DNA from: Epiperipatus broadwayi
Taxonomy: Eukaryota > Onychophora > Udeonychophora > Euonychophora > Peripatidae
Reading direction: 5' to 3'
DNA length: 64,000 nt
NCBI GenBank assembly: GCA_028023455.1
Contig: JAQFVV010000001.1
Coordinates: 22,403,401 to 22,467,400 of the forward strand
The stretch's first letter is position 1; each line of letters opens with the position of its first letter. The translations under genes were made by a program, and so were the position numbers. A model generated the notes under the pieces. The model ran no database searches and had not been told where the DNA came from. It was given only the letters and a program-made list of their open reading frames with translations. Below, piece by piece: positions 45,992 to 58,600 of the stretch.

Positions 45992-46587
45992 GTGTATCAG
46001 TTGTATAAGATAGAGTGGATAGTTGTAGAGAACTTGAAAGTCTGAGTTCAAGTTCGTTCTAATTACATTAAGTTTAATATAGACGATGTACATGTAATTA
46101 AATATTACATATTCAGACTGTATTTTGCCCATCATTCTTTTGCATATTTAAATGGACATATTAAAGTCCTATATGTGAGGGTCAGAATCAGAATGACTTA
46201 TAGGTATGATAATAATATTGGCAGCAAGAAGAGCTTTTGGTGTTCCATCCTTGGATTTTCAATGATATGGATGGCTGAAGAGTTGGAGGTTGGAGAAGAT
46301 TGAAGCTTGTCCATTAATGTTTGAATATTTGCTATCTTTATGTAAACTGAGCTTTGATTGTATATATGTGTGGGAGATGGCGATCTGGACTAACTGATGA
46401 ATGCTGGTTTACCACAAAATACATATATTGGAAATCATTTATCTTTTTCACATGTATGTGGTCATATGTATCAGTTGTATAAGATAGAATGGATAATTGT
46501 AGGAACTTTAAAAGTCTGAGTTCAAGTGCCTTCTAATTACATTAAGCTTAGTATAGTCAATATACATGTGATTAAATATTATATATA
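45992..46587 (+). repeat. Two copies of a 120-bp SINE-like repeat
   Basis: GTATCAGTTGTATAAGATAG..GTGGATAGTTGTAG..AAAGTCTGAGTTCAAGT..CTAATTACATTAAG..ACATGTAATTAAATATTA occurs at 45992-46111 and 46465-46587 in the same orientation with roughly a dozen differences. CTGAGTTCAAGTTC resembles a B box, so a tRNA-derived SINE is possible. The 353 bp between the copies carry no ORF. Confidence 0.6.
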
Positions 46588-47028
46588 TGTAGCTAAAGAT
46601 AAACAATCTTTAAAAAGCCCATTGCATAATGAAGGAATAAGTAATACTTAACAAGCTAATCATATGCTGGATAATAAAGTTTCAATAGTTTTTTTCTTTA
46701 TTTTATCATCTAATAAAGATAGCTAGATACCTATTTCCTGATTAATTAAATGACTAGGTAGATCAGCCATGGTTTGATAATTTAAAAGAAGAAAAATTTA
46801 AGCTTGTTTATAATCTGAAAAATTCTTTTAATATTCATCTGGATTCAAAATTCATAGGTGTGACAAGTAGATATACTAACTAATATGCACAAGGTCTTTG
46901 AAATCAATGCTGTGTATATATAAACACAACTGTACTATTGAATTATTAAATAATTTATTTTGTTTGACTATACCGTAACTGTATATAAAATTGCAAAGTT
47001 ATAGAAATTCATTATAATTTTTCCTTAG
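46588..47028. other. AT-rich intron DNA, nothing recognised
   Basis: Featureless up to the target duplication of the LINE copy at 47029. Confidence 0.5.
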
Positions 47029-47099
47029 TAATTTGTTTTTGAACCATTTAACATCACATGATCACTATTCTTTATGCTTACATAATCTGATAACACAGA

Positions 47100-48058
47100 T
47101 GTGATGCACTGTGACTTCTCCTTATACGGAGTCGGGAATCTCTCAGCAACTATGCCCAGAGAAACCTGTTAGCCACTTTGACTTCCCTTTCCATTCCCCA
47201 CCCCAAGTTTTTCCATATTTTTCTCTATCCTGCTTCATCCCATTTCCACAATATAATCTTTGTCAACTCCATAACCTTTATATCTAAAAATCCCTTATCT
47301 TTTCCCAAACCCAGCATAAAAAACAATAAGCCCCTTTTTGTATAATCACTTTGTTCATATTCATTCTTCCACAAACTTCATTTTTTGTACCCTTTCTGCT
47401 TTCAGGCATTTACAATCAATTGACAGACGCCTAATATTTTCTATGCCTCCCTTACACAACTTGCAGACTAAATCACCCATATTTTTCCATTTATATGTAT
47501 ATTCCCTTGTTGCTAAAAATCCTGTTTGAGCCTTAAACAGTAAACCACTTTCTTTGCTATTATCATAAATTAACTCACACCCAATATTCTATTTGCTTCT
47601 AAATATTTAAACTCTTTTTACTCTTCATACTACCTCTTCATCTCTCCAACTCCCTATTTTTTATTAATGCATCTACTATTCCACTCCTAACACAATCATT
47701 CCACCTTTTGTATAAATATACTGACATAAATTTCTTTATCTAAATCTTCTGCATATCACATTACCTTTCGCACCCATCTTGTTGCTTGCCCTTTATTCAT
47801 AATCCAATTAAATACTATTTTGGCTATTCTTTTATTATCCATAAACTGCAATCTATCGAACATTTTTATTTTGTTTTTTGCATCTCTCATATAAAAACTT
47901 GACCATCCCATTTCTTTTTGAATTGCCTCCTTTACTGTCCATACTTCTTCATCTAATACATGGCTTCCTACTTCTCTTTGTACTTTTTCTAAGTAATCTA
48001 ATACCCCTTTACTAATACATAATGCATCATTACCATATGTTAATCCTGCTATTGCCAC
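47100..48058 (-). pseudogene. LINE copy 2 C-terminal region
   Basis: The open piece 47756-48058 (CISKGVLDYLEKVQREVGSH, ..RIAKIVFNWIMNKGQATRWV) matches the region after RT in copy 1 (CVSKGVLDYLEKV). Below it, down to 47100, the Cys/His segment and the Trp-rich end (LWKWDEAG) are recognisable with stops. The copy is better preserved here than copy 1. Confidence 0.7.
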
Positions 48059-48282
48059 TCCTTTCCTACAATTCTAGCTACATCATATTTATTATATATG
48101 AACACTGTTAATTTCTTTATCAATCCCTTTCTTTTCTTTGCTTCATTTTTTTTTCCATTCGTCCAAGCAATTTTTCTGTTTACTTAAGACGATTCCCAAA
48201 TAGTTATATCTATTCATCACACTTAACTTTATATCCCCCAGTAAAAATTCATTGTCTTCTCTTTCCCCAGTGTTAATCATCA

Positions 48283-48974
48283 TCACTTTGAATTTTCTTC
48301 ACTAAATTTAATCTCCATCTCTTTACTCACTTTTGCACATGTCCTCAGCATAACTTCCATATCTTCCCTTCTTTCTGCACACAAAAAAAACATCATCCGC
48401 AAATAAAAGACCCTATAATGTATATACTCCCCTATTAATGGTATCTCTATACCTATTCCTAGTCTTTCTATTGCTCTCTCCATTTCTCTCAAATGCAACA
48501 AAAACAAAATAGATGACAGAGGACATTCTTGCCTTAATCCCACCCTATTTTTAACTTTGATTCTATATTCTCTAATTGATATGTGTAGTAATTATTTTCA
48601 TATAATTTCTTAATAATATCCATTAAAGTTCCATCCATTCCCATATGTAACTGTCTACCTGTATTTCTACTCATATCCATAAATTGGGTAACTACAAATA
48701 AACTATCTCCTGTATGCTTATCTGGTCGGAAACCTCATTGCATTTCTCCCACTATAGTATTTTCTTTCATCCATTTTGTAACTCTTCCAGCCACCATATA
48801 TGAGAAAACTTTATGTAGCGCTGACATTACCACTATCAGTCTATAATTGTTTAACTTTCTATGATCCTTTCCCTTCCCTTTAAATAATAGGCTTACTCTT
48901 ATATTACTCCAAATATCTGGAAAATCTCTCTTCTGCCATCTTAATAAAACAGGCAAAACTCCATGCAGTAGCAC
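48283..48974 (-). pseudogene. LINE copy 2 reverse transcriptase relic
   Basis: Minus-strand pieces: DFPDIWSNIRVSLLFKGKGK, then LNNYRLIVVMSALHKVFSYM (48974-48735); a decayed palm block; MGLRQECPLSSILFLLHLRE and MERAIERLGIGIEIPLIGEY (48543-48420); and FLCAERREDMEVMLRTCAKV (48390-48330). These match copy 1 block for block (for example LREMERAIERLG in both). The catalytic F-A-D-D block is altered (LRMMFFLCAE). Stops and frameshifts separate the pieces. Confidence 0.75.
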
Positions 48975-49260
48975 ACTCAGTGCAAGCCAGAATAATCAAT
49001 GATTGTTAGAAAGTTTGTGCATAAAATACCTATCTAGTGCCTACTCATCCAATATTTTAAACCTTTTTTTAGCTTGTACCTTTCATCAGTGAAAAACCTT
49101 GGATCTGAGAGTCCACCTAGATCTTAGAATCTAATGTAAGCCTCTAGCAGCCATCTTTTATTTTATTAATTATCTATAGAGATTTTATGTACAAACCTTC
49201 TAGCATCCATTGTTTACTTTGGCTTGGACCAGCTACTGTATGGAGAATTTTGCCTCTGTG
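48939..49260 (-). repeat. R1-type leader at the 5' end of LINE copy 2
   Basis: Two facing copies of AGTGCAAGCCA..AATAATCAATG form an imperfect inverted repeat of about 65 bp. Between them is the R1 core (reverse complement CACTGATGAAAG..TGGATGAGTAGGCACTAGATAG). This is the same arrangement as in 804-1074 and 32101-32440. Confidence 0.75.
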
Positions 49261-49274
49261 TTAATTTGTTTTTG

Positions 49275-49738
49275 GCGTTAATATGCAGAATATAGAATAT
49301 ATGTATATATTTTAATTAATTTATATTTTTTACTACCAAACATTTGAATAAATTTAATTCAAAGACTACATGATGGAAAGATTATGTTTAGAATTTTTTT
49401 TTTTTTTAATCAAAACTAAATTATTGTAATTAATATTTCTAAAATTATTGTTAATTGTGATGCTTGACTGCATTTTAGAAGTTGTATTTATTTATTTTTT
49501 CTTCATTATAATCTTTATAGAGTAAAAGATGTAATGTGTTCAACAATTGTTTTATATTGAAATTTAATAAAAAAATGTGGATTAAGTTTTAAAAATAATT
49601 AGTTTTATTGTAATAATTTACATAAGTCCAATTTAATTAAATATTTTGATAATGTTTTTATAAATATTTTATATATTATAAACTTTGATTTTGAACGAAT
49701 GTGTATATAACTTATTTGAATATATTTATCTATTTTAG
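49275..49738. other. Intron DNA before kinase exon
   Basis: AT-rich, with a T(15) run near 49395. It ends in the acceptor TATTTTAG before the exon at 49739. Confidence 0.5.
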
Positions 49739-49838
49739 GGGATGAATTGGAATTTCCTTTTGAAATCATTAAAAAATATGATGTTGGAAAAATCATTGGT
49801 GATGGAAATTTTGCAGTGGTTAGAGAATGTGTAGAAAA
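49739..49838 (+). CDS. DCLK: Doublecortin-like kinase, exon with kinase glycine-rich loop
   Basis: A 100-nt exon: acceptor TATCTATTTTAG, donor AA|GTAAGTTT. Two bases complete a Gly codon, then DELEFPFEIIKKYDVGKIIG and DGNFAVVRECVE, with two bases of a Lys codon left over. IGDGNFAVV is the ATP-binding glycine loop (G-x-G-x-F-x-x-V). The stretch IGDGNFAVV(K/R)ECVE is the DCLK-family signature as known from vertebrate DCLK1 to 3, which identifies the gene. The protein is a Ser/Thr kinase of the CaMK group that associates with microtubules when the DCX domains are present. The next exon is 11.4 kb downstream, in phase. Confidence 0.92.
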
Positions 49839-51949
49839 GTAAGTTTTTAGAAAACTACATATGTATAGGTTAATATTATAACATGAGAGTTTTTATTAAG
49901 AGTTATCTATTAACCTATTGTTTAATTAAAACTCAAGGCTTTATATAATAATTAAATGTCTGAATTATCAGTCATGATAATACAATGATCATAGAACTGG
50001 TTACAGAGAATTAATTTCCTTTATTAGTTTTATCATGCCCTAACATCACTAATCAAACATCAAAATAGGTTTGAATCTTTTTTTATATTAAATATATTTC
50101 ATTTATTTAAAAGTGTGAATGATAAAATATGGATAATTACATTCTGAATAGATAGACATTATAATTATTTTTTATATAAAATTTATCATTAATATAGATA
50201 TGTGTAAAAAAAGTATTATTTACTTTATTAAATTCACTATTATTAATTTGTTTCCTTTTACACTATTAATAAGCACATCCATAAATATTTTCTAGCCAGA
50301 TAGAAATTTTAATTCCATAATTCTACATGATTTACTAGAGTGATAGATTGATAGATTCTGGTGCTTAAGATCCATGGATCAACGTTTCAGCTCTATCACT
50401 GTTGGTGTTCAAATTTTTTATAAACTTCTAATTAATATATCATTTGAATATCTCACCAAATTTAACTGCTATCTATTATCTTATTATTTAACTATAAAAA
50501 GTATATTATTTAATAATTATGCATATTTCATCTTTCACAGTTTGAAATAAATCAAGTGATATCTGCTTAATATAAATTAGATTTAAACCTATTCTAATTT
50601 GTGGTTATTGATTTCTAGATTTGGCACAACTGATAAAAGGAGGTTCTCTGAAACCAGTCTTGTGAGCTTTGTATTGTCATATTTTATAATTCAGAATTTG
50701 ATTATTATATAACAGCTTATGTCTTTTGCTGTTTTCATTCATGATAAGATATTATGGTGCTGGTTGCATGTGATATACTAATCATTGATGGAATCACCAT
50801 TCTCATATCAAAGTAGACAAGAATAAAATAATAAGTTTCAAAGACAAAAGAAAAAATACATAAAAATAATATATTTTTGAAAACAAACCAGAAATTAATA
50901 TTGTTAGTAAAGTTGGGAAGAGTTTAAATTAACAATGAAGACAAACATATTTAAAGAACAAACAGTAATTGAAAAAAAAAAATTTTCAGCCAGTGTGTTT
51001 AGTGCAAACAATGATAACAAAAATGGCTAAATGATGGCAAAGAAGAAAAAAACATGAGCATAATATAAGATGTTTGAAAATTTGACAATGTTTATTTATT
51101 TATTTGTGAACAAATAATGATTGAAAAACAAATATTTTTAATAAATGTGATGAATACAAAGATTACATAATAAATTAAATTAATGATGATGGCAAATGCT
51201 AATTTAATTTCTTCTAGAATGTTTGCAATGATAACATCTTTTGTTTACTAAATATATTATTTTCAGATTTAATTTTTAAATAAATTACATAATTTTCATG
51301 TTTTCAAATGTATTAGATTTTCGTATTTTTTCATTTTTGATTTTTTGCATATATGCAACACGCACCAATGTAACTCTATGTATGGATAAATAATAGAGTA
51401 TAGATTACTTAAAAAGCATATTCATTATTACATTATTAATATAGTCTTTATCATTCTAAGTTAAATTGTTTAACTTTTAAATTTATTCATTCCCTATCTC
51501 CATCTTCTCTTATAAAAGTTTATGAGATGATTCATTCATTGATAAACTGGTATTAATTAATATTTTAGAATTGATAAATTTTTATTCCCACTTTCTGCTT
51601 AGGCATTTTGAATGTTTTTACTGCTGTTCAAATATATAATGTGAAATATTTATATTTTATTAATATATAAATACAATAGTAAAGCATAATATTTATGAAT
51701 AAATAGCAAATAAAAATTATTATTTAAATAAATAGTCATAAATGCATAAAAGATTTAGAATAAGCAAATATACGATCCCAAATGATATTGAAAAAGAAAT
51801 TCTATATTGTCTGCTTTGTTATTTCACCAAATAGTTATTTGTTGTATGTCTTTTTTTTTTTTTTAGTAAAAAATGGATTTACATTTTATTTTAAAGAAAT
51901 GATAAGTTTTTATTTGTGGAATTGGTAAGATAAAGTAAAAAAATATAAA
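49839..51949. other. Intron DNA with one SINE-like trace
   Basis: AT-rich. At 50338-50410 a tRNA-like arrangement (GATAGATTGATAGATTCTGG.., ATGGATCAACG) resembles 43965-44085. No ORF or other repeat recognised. Confidence 0.45.
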
Positions 51950-53178
51950 ACAGTCTTGAATAATAAACAATGAGGATTGCCAATTCCTCAACAAGCTTTG
52001 TGTTAAATGCTTAGCCAAAGAAAGCATTTAAAATACCTCTGTCAGGAACCCCAACCCCTGACCATAGTTTCGTGCTTTGGCACTCCTCAGAGAGGTGCCA
52101 GGGTAGGTTCAGACACTAGATCTAAAAATAGCAACCCAAAGCCAGCATTCAACTAAAAGTTATCTATTGAGTGGAAAATCTGAAATTTTCAGACATCTAC
52201 ATGTCTTCAAACCCAGCTATCCAACTAAAATAGCTATATGGGGTTGATAGATCTTCAGCCATACCATATATTAGTAATCTTAGCAATATAACATTGCATA
52301 AGACTTAAGGCGTAGACTATAAATAGTCAAAATAAGAGTCATAGTTCACATGACCCTATTCTCTTAAGCTTGTAAGTTATAAACAATGAGGATTGCCAAT
52401 TCCTCAACAAGCTTTGTGTTAAATGCTTAGCCAGAGAAAGCATTTAAAATATCTCTGTCAGGAACCCCCCCAAACCCCTGACGTTTCCTGCTTTGGCACT
52501 CCTCAGAGAGGTGCCAGGGTAGGTTCAGACACTAGATCTAAAAATACCAACCCAAAGCCTGCATTTAACTAAAAGTTATCTATTGACCATGGTCAGGGGT
52601 TTGGGGGGGGGGGGGTTTCCTGACAGAGATATTTTAAATGCTTTCTCTGGCTAAGCATTTAACACAAAGCTTGTTGAGGAATTGGCAATCCTCATTGTTT
52701 ATAACTTACAAGCTTAAGAGAATAGGGTCATGTGATCTATGACTCTTATTTTGACTATTTATAGTCTACGCCTTAAGTCTTATACAATGTTATATTGCTA
52801 AGACTACTAATATATGGTATGGCTGAAGATCTATCAGCCCCATATAGCTATTTGAGTTGGATAGCTGGGTTTGAATACATGTAGGTGTCTGAAAATTTCA
52901 GATTTTTCACCCAATAGATAACTTTTAGTTAAATGCTGGATTTGAGTTGGTATTTTTAGATCTAGTGTTTAAACCTACCCTGGCACTTCTCTGAGGAGTG
53001 CCAAAGCACGAAACCATGGTCAGGAGTTTGGGGAGGGTTCCTGACAAGAGATATTTTAAATGCTTTCTCTGGCTAAGCATTTAACACAAAGCTTGTTGAG
53101 GAATTGGCAATCCTCATTGTTTATAACTTACAAGCTGGGTTGTGTGATCTATGACTTCTTTTGACAGTCTTGAATAAT
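51950..53178. repeat. Inverted array of a roughly 430-bp repeat, flanked by 15-bp direct repeats
   Basis: Two head-to-tail copies (51965-52378 full; 52379-52585 partial) run forward, followed by two in reverse (52586-53018 full; 53019-53145 partial). Marker blocks: ATAAACAATGAGGATTGCCA, CAACAAGCTTTGTGTTAAAT, CACTCCTCAGAGAGGTGCCA, GACTTAAGGCGTAGACTATA. The whole is bounded by ACAGTCTTGAATAAT at 51950-51964 and 53164-53178. No ORF. A G(13) run (52602-52614) marks a variable spot. It can form a large foldback. Unit family unknown. Confidence 0.85.
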
Positions 53179-53529
53179 CTATTACAAGGCAAAGTATTTT
53201 TGTGATTCTTCTTCAGAGTAGTAGTAAAAGTGAAATCACTATTCGGCAGCTTAATCACTTGCTAAGATAATAATGGGATATTTTTTGTGGTCTTCTGTTT
53301 TTGTTTTACTCTCTAGGTAATAATCTAGATATTCAACTGCTGACTAATAAATTAATGGTAGTCTGGTGTGACTATGAGCTGCCTACCTAAAGGAAAAATT
53401 CTAAGCTTGCTTATACATTTTTTAACTATCTGAAAAGATTTCCAAATTTCACCCAAATATCAATACAGGCATGGCAAGTTTTGTGCATTAATCACTGTAC
53501 CATGAATTCATATAGGGGATTTATATTTT

Positions 53530-53799
53530 AGTACTTTGGGATTAGATCTGCTGTGATGTAATTGTTCGGCCACAATTATTCTAGCTTGGTGAATTTTTCT
53601 AATACTTTAGGTTTTCATGATTTTGCTACTCATGTTTGCGACAGCAGAATGCCATACCTTGGGGGAGGGGAGAGATTGTGATAGCAGAATGCCATAGTTG
53701 TGATTATTATGAAAATTTAAAGTGCTAGAATAATTAGCAAAATTAGAATAATTATGGCCAGACGATTAGGTCATGACAGCATTAATCCCGAAGTAACTA
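53530..53799. mobile_element. MITE with long imperfect inverted repeats, 270 bp
   Basis: The left arm GTACTTTGGGATTAGATCTG..GGCCACAATTATTCTAGC and the reverse complement of the right arm (GTTACTTCGGGATTAATGCT..GGCCATAATTATTCTAAT) pair over about 120 bp with many mismatches. A short internal duplication GCAGAATGCCATA lies at 53644 and 53683. Confidence 0.65.
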
Positions 53800-53904
53800 T
53801 ATTTTTTTTTAAAAATTATTAGTTACATTAAATGAAATTATAACTAAAAAGGAATAATTGTAAAAAATGAAATTGTATCTTTTAAATATTCTGATTATTA
53901 TATA

Positions 53905-54784
53905 CACCTGGGTCTCGTTTTATGCAGTAGATAGGTTCCTCAGAAAATGCACACAAAAGAAATCGCACAAAAGTAGACTTAACTTACCTTGAAAAATGGG
54001 GGATAGGTTCTGTAATTTTCAGAAATCGCATAAAAGCAAAGCAACAATGAAAAATTACTTTAAAATTCGCATTAAAAAAATAAGGAAATAAAGTATGACT
54101 AATAAAATATTTCAAATATTTGAAAAAAATTAATACGACAAACTTTTTTTATTAACTATAGTATTTAATTTTACATTTTTTCATACATATTTTAATCATT
54201 ACCACTATTTGACAATACACGTTCGTTTGTGAACTAGTAAAAAATCAGATTCGTGATGTGATGTACAACTAGCACCACTTTTAGTCTTGTGCTGTGTTAA
54301 TAGTTTTCTGTTTCTATGTTAAAAAAATGAGATTGCAATCAAAACAAAAAGATTATACATTATCATTAGAAAGATTATTTTCAGTTTACAAAATCAATAA
54401 AATCTTTGTTATTTATTTTAACAATTTAAAAAATTATATATTTCTATTATATCTAACAAAATACGTTTTAAAAGTTTAAAATTTTTGAATAGTTATTGTG
54501 ATATTTTTATACGTAAGTATAAATGTATTATTGTTTACTCATTAGTATAAGTAGGTTATTTACATAGAAGCTAAGATTCTAAATACAGCTTCAGGTCATA
54601 TTCACGTTAGCTGCTAATATAATGTTATATTTTTGAAAGAAAAAAAAGTACTGTATTTCAAATCAAAATAAGTTATTAATAATTTAAATTTCCTTGATAT
54701 CTAATAAATATAGTGAAATATGAAAGATATTAAGAAGTAACATGAATCGCATTAAAATAATCCGCATAAAACAAGACCCAGGTG
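53905..54784. mobile_element. TIR element with CACCTGGGTCT ends, 880 bp
   Basis: The left end CACCTGGGTCTCGTTTTATG is nearly the reverse complement of the right end (CATAAAACAAGACCCAGGTG). TAT or TA flanks both sides. CAC-type ends with short duplications suggest CACTA/Chapaev-like elements. The interior has no recognisable transposase; the 61-codon ORF 54294-54479 looks random. AATCGCA(C/T)AAAAG recurs at 53960 and 54024. Confidence 0.65.
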
Positions 54785-55675
54785 TATTTTGTTGTAATAA
54801 ATAATAATAAATCTTTGATCCTAAAACTATTCATCCTAACAAAACGTCTGAAATATCAATTCGGTCATGAAGAACTAGCTGATTCTTCTTACAGATGAGC
54901 TTTTATCCTGTTTCAGACCATTCCCACGTAGCAATGGTATAGACATGGAAATTTCTAAATCACTCTAATTACTATTAAAGTTATTTCTATTTCTGGAGCA
55001 GGAACTAATCTATAATTATCACTTAAATTAATCTCTAATTTGATCTACTTCTTTAATCACAATTATTTTCTACTAACAGAAATCTTTAAGCATACTTATT
55101 TTACCAAATATTTTTATTTTAGTAAAATATGTATAACTTTCTTTTTTGTTTTCCATAAATAATTTAGTTCCGTTTATTTATTTCTAAACATACAACAATT
55201 TTCATTATTTCTAAACATTAGTTCAATTTATATTTTCTAAACATAGCAGAAAGTTAATCTTGTTGGTTAAGATTTGAAATTATTTATCATTCTGCAAATT
55301 AAAAAAAAAAGATTTTCAGAAAACAAAAAGTTCTGAAATTGTTTAACAATATGTGCTAAGTTAAGACGAACCAAGTATCACTATCATATTACAGTCATTT
55401 TACCAAACTTATGTAAGGAGGAAGGAACTTGCTGAGGAAAGAGTTCATATTTAACTCTGTAATATTCATCCATGAAGTATGAATGTCTCAATATAAGGAA
55501 ATCATAGACTAACAGATGCGTAGGAAAGAAAAAAAATAAAACTAAGTTTATCATTAACATTAAATAACACATGCATTTAAGAAAATAACATTCCATTTTA
55601 CTATTTCTTTTAGCTATTATATATAAATATCATTTATTAAATTATTAAGCTAATAAAAATTTTTTTTCATTTTTG
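54785..55675. other. AT-rich intron DNA, nothing recognised
   Basis: No gene or repeat recognised. Several TTTCTAAACAT repeats (about 25-30 bp spacing) lie at 55181-55245. Confidence 0.45.
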
Positions 55676-58600
55676 TGTATGTTTGAATAAACAAATACTG
55701 GCAGACTATATTATAACTTTTTTAAAAAATAAAAGAGAGAAAGAAGTCTAATTTAATTTTTATTTTATTTTATGGTGTTCCATAAGATAATTTTCCTATT
55801 TGAAAAGTAAATATCATATAATATTTTTCAGTTACTAAAATGTATTGGTATAAGAAATAAAAACTTAATAATTACATAAGACATAGATATGTCAATATAC
55901 ATATGTAATTATATATTTTTAAATTTTTTTTTTTTTTTTTTGTAATTGATTAAATAAATTTTTATTCTATACTAATTTCTTTATTGTATTGCATCCTTAT
56001 TTATCCATCTATCTGTTTTATGCATTGTACATATGTGTGATTGATGATTAAAGAGAGCAAAAGATTTGGAATTATATTTGTGGTAATTTGAATCTGAATA
56101 GTAAAAAAGATGGGTGAACCAGTATAAGAATATGGTTATGATGTCCACGATCTTGCTAGTATGTTAGCATATGACACCTTCTATAAGTTGATTAAATAGT
56201 ATCTCTAAACAAATAAGTTATTGTGATATCTTTACTCTTATATATGTGTTAGTGGTAAGGAATGGTTAAGATCAAATTTAGTTTATTTTAGGGAATAACA
56301 ATTATGAAGTCTAGAGAATATGATAGTTGATTGTGGTGTCTTTTTCTTTGCTTGTGAGTTCTGATATTAAATATCATTCAATTTTTCTTATATTTGATAT
56401 ATCCTCATGTGTCTTACATAAGTAGAATGTATATAACCATTGATTAGAATTAGTCTACTATAAAAAAATTGATATTTCATTACATTTTGGCAGATAACCA
56501 TAGGATACAAACATGTTATCTGTTATAATATATTATCATCTCCAGCACAAAGCTATCAATATTCCATTGCATTTTAATGTGACTAATGTGTGGCTTTAAA
56601 AATTATACCAATAGAAATAAAATTGCTCTCAGTCTTGTTGAAAAGCCTTGTAATAATATTCCATTGAATTTTGGTGAAGCAGTATGTACGTTCGATTAAT
56701 TTACATCTCTGAGTAGACAAAACTATAAATTTTCCTTACATTTTAGTTTTCAAAATATGGGCTAGATAAACTTATACTCCTAATAATAATAGTAAGTATC
56801 AGAGAAAAAGAATCAGTCCCACATATATTGAAACAGTATAGAATGGAAAATAAAGTCAGAGCAATAAAATGGCTAAATATTTAAAAGTGACAGTTTTGAA
56901 TCTTTGTCAGTCCAAAAACAAAGCTGATCTGGGAATATATTATTAAAGTGGAAGATTATTTAGGGGAAAAGGATGTCCGGCTCATTTGTATGAAAAGCTT
57001 ATTTTTTTTCTAATTTTACAAAGTAACATAAAAGAAACAATTAGAGCAAAAGCAAGAAAAATGGAGTGGTAAGCAGATCAACATCCAACTTGAAGCTAAA
57101 AGGAAAGGAGGGATAGTTATAACCACACAAATGAGGAAGATACTAAAGAAAACATTCAAATGTTGAAGAAATTAGATTGAATTAAAGAAAACAATGGGTA
57201 AGTAAGAAAGGAATTAAAAGTGAGAAGAACACAAGCAAGAAAATAATATAAAAGCAGAAGAAAATCAAATGATAAAGAGAAATGGAAAAGTTGAGCAGAA
57301 AGAATAAAATAATGAAAAGAAAATGAGTATCAGTAAACCATCCAGAATCTAACTAGAATGATGGTGGATAATGAGAAGTAATAAGACACAATAGATGTTT
57401 TATGTAAGTCAAATGCTAAAAAGAGAGAATGTGGAACTAGATAATGAACAAATCAAAATTTGAAGTAGAGAAAGAATGGTAAGAAGAAATAGTCATGACA
57501 AGGGATGACCTGAAAGAAAAAGTAACAGCATAAGTTATAGATCAAATGTCAAAGATTGAACAGAAAGCTCAAGAACAGAGAATTGAACCACATCAACTCA
57601 TGGTAAATGACATTATAAGTTGCATAGATTTAAGTTTATATATTTTTGAAATGAAATAACTATAATCCACCAGAAAGATCTAAGAAAGAATAAAGAATAA
57701 TGGCAGGCCTAAGTTTCCAAAAATAATATGAAAAATCAGGAGTATAGATAACATACCTAAGAATCCAGTATTCCTATGTTCTAGTTTTATTCTAATCTGA
57801 ATTGGTTGAAACTATAGAAGATACTTAGATAGTATTTAAGAGTGATGAAATTAATAATTAGGTAGAATGTTGTCAAATCATGGAATAGTGTGACAAGCCT
57901 ACAAAGAATAATAATAGATGAATATTCCTATTAAGACTAGTATTTTCAGCGCTATGATAATAAAATAATTATAGAGAAATAGATACCAGCCATTTCTGAA
58001 ACATGAGTCTCGACATAACATTAAACTCAGCATCTGGAGGAAAGTGTATGATGGTGACCAAGATAAATTTTTTTCTCTCAAGAAAAATATTTTTTGAGAA
58101 AAATATTAGACATAATGAACATTATACTAAAAGAAAAGAATTTTGTAATATTTTAGAATTGAAGGAAATTGATGAGGATATGTCATGAATATTCTATGGA
58201 TTCATAGGAGAATCAGAAATTGTATTTTGCACTGATAATATATATTTGGAAATTTGTTTGTTGGCATGAATGTGATTTTGGAATAAGATGTCATGCATAA
58301 CATAAGTTAATTTTTGTTGTTGTTTATCACAAGAGTAATTCCTATTCTATCTGTTATCCAGCAGTAAAGAAACCCTGGTTCAGTATATTATATATTATCT
58401 GAAGAATGATTGATTGTTTAGCAGTTAGCCAGTGGTAAAGAAATCTTGGTGCAATTATTTCTTATATCAACAGAATATATCCTGATATTTATTAGACGAA
58501 TGATTCATAAAAGATGTGGATCTCAAACAACCATGCTGTGTCTATTGAATCACATCATTAAATGTACACTTGTAGAATATCATGGAAGACTTGATGATGA

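Larger units (their letters stand above)
47029..49274 (-). mobile_element. Internally deleted LINE, copy 2, with 13-bp target duplication
   Basis: One insertion (47042-49261) flanked by TAATTTGTTTTTG at 47029-47041 and 49262-49274. On the minus strand it begins with an R1-type leader (49260 down to about 48940: CACAGAGGCAAAATTCTCCA.., GCTTGCACTGAGTGTGC, GTTTTGCCTGTTTTATTAAG). It enters directly into the RT region and ends with the tail AGCATAAAGAATAGTGATCA shared with R1. ORF1 and endonuclease are missing. At the junction GTTTTATTAAG matches both the leader and the RT region of copy 1 (GTTTTAATAAAG, 6714-6725), suggesting a template switch at microhomology. Confidence 0.75.
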
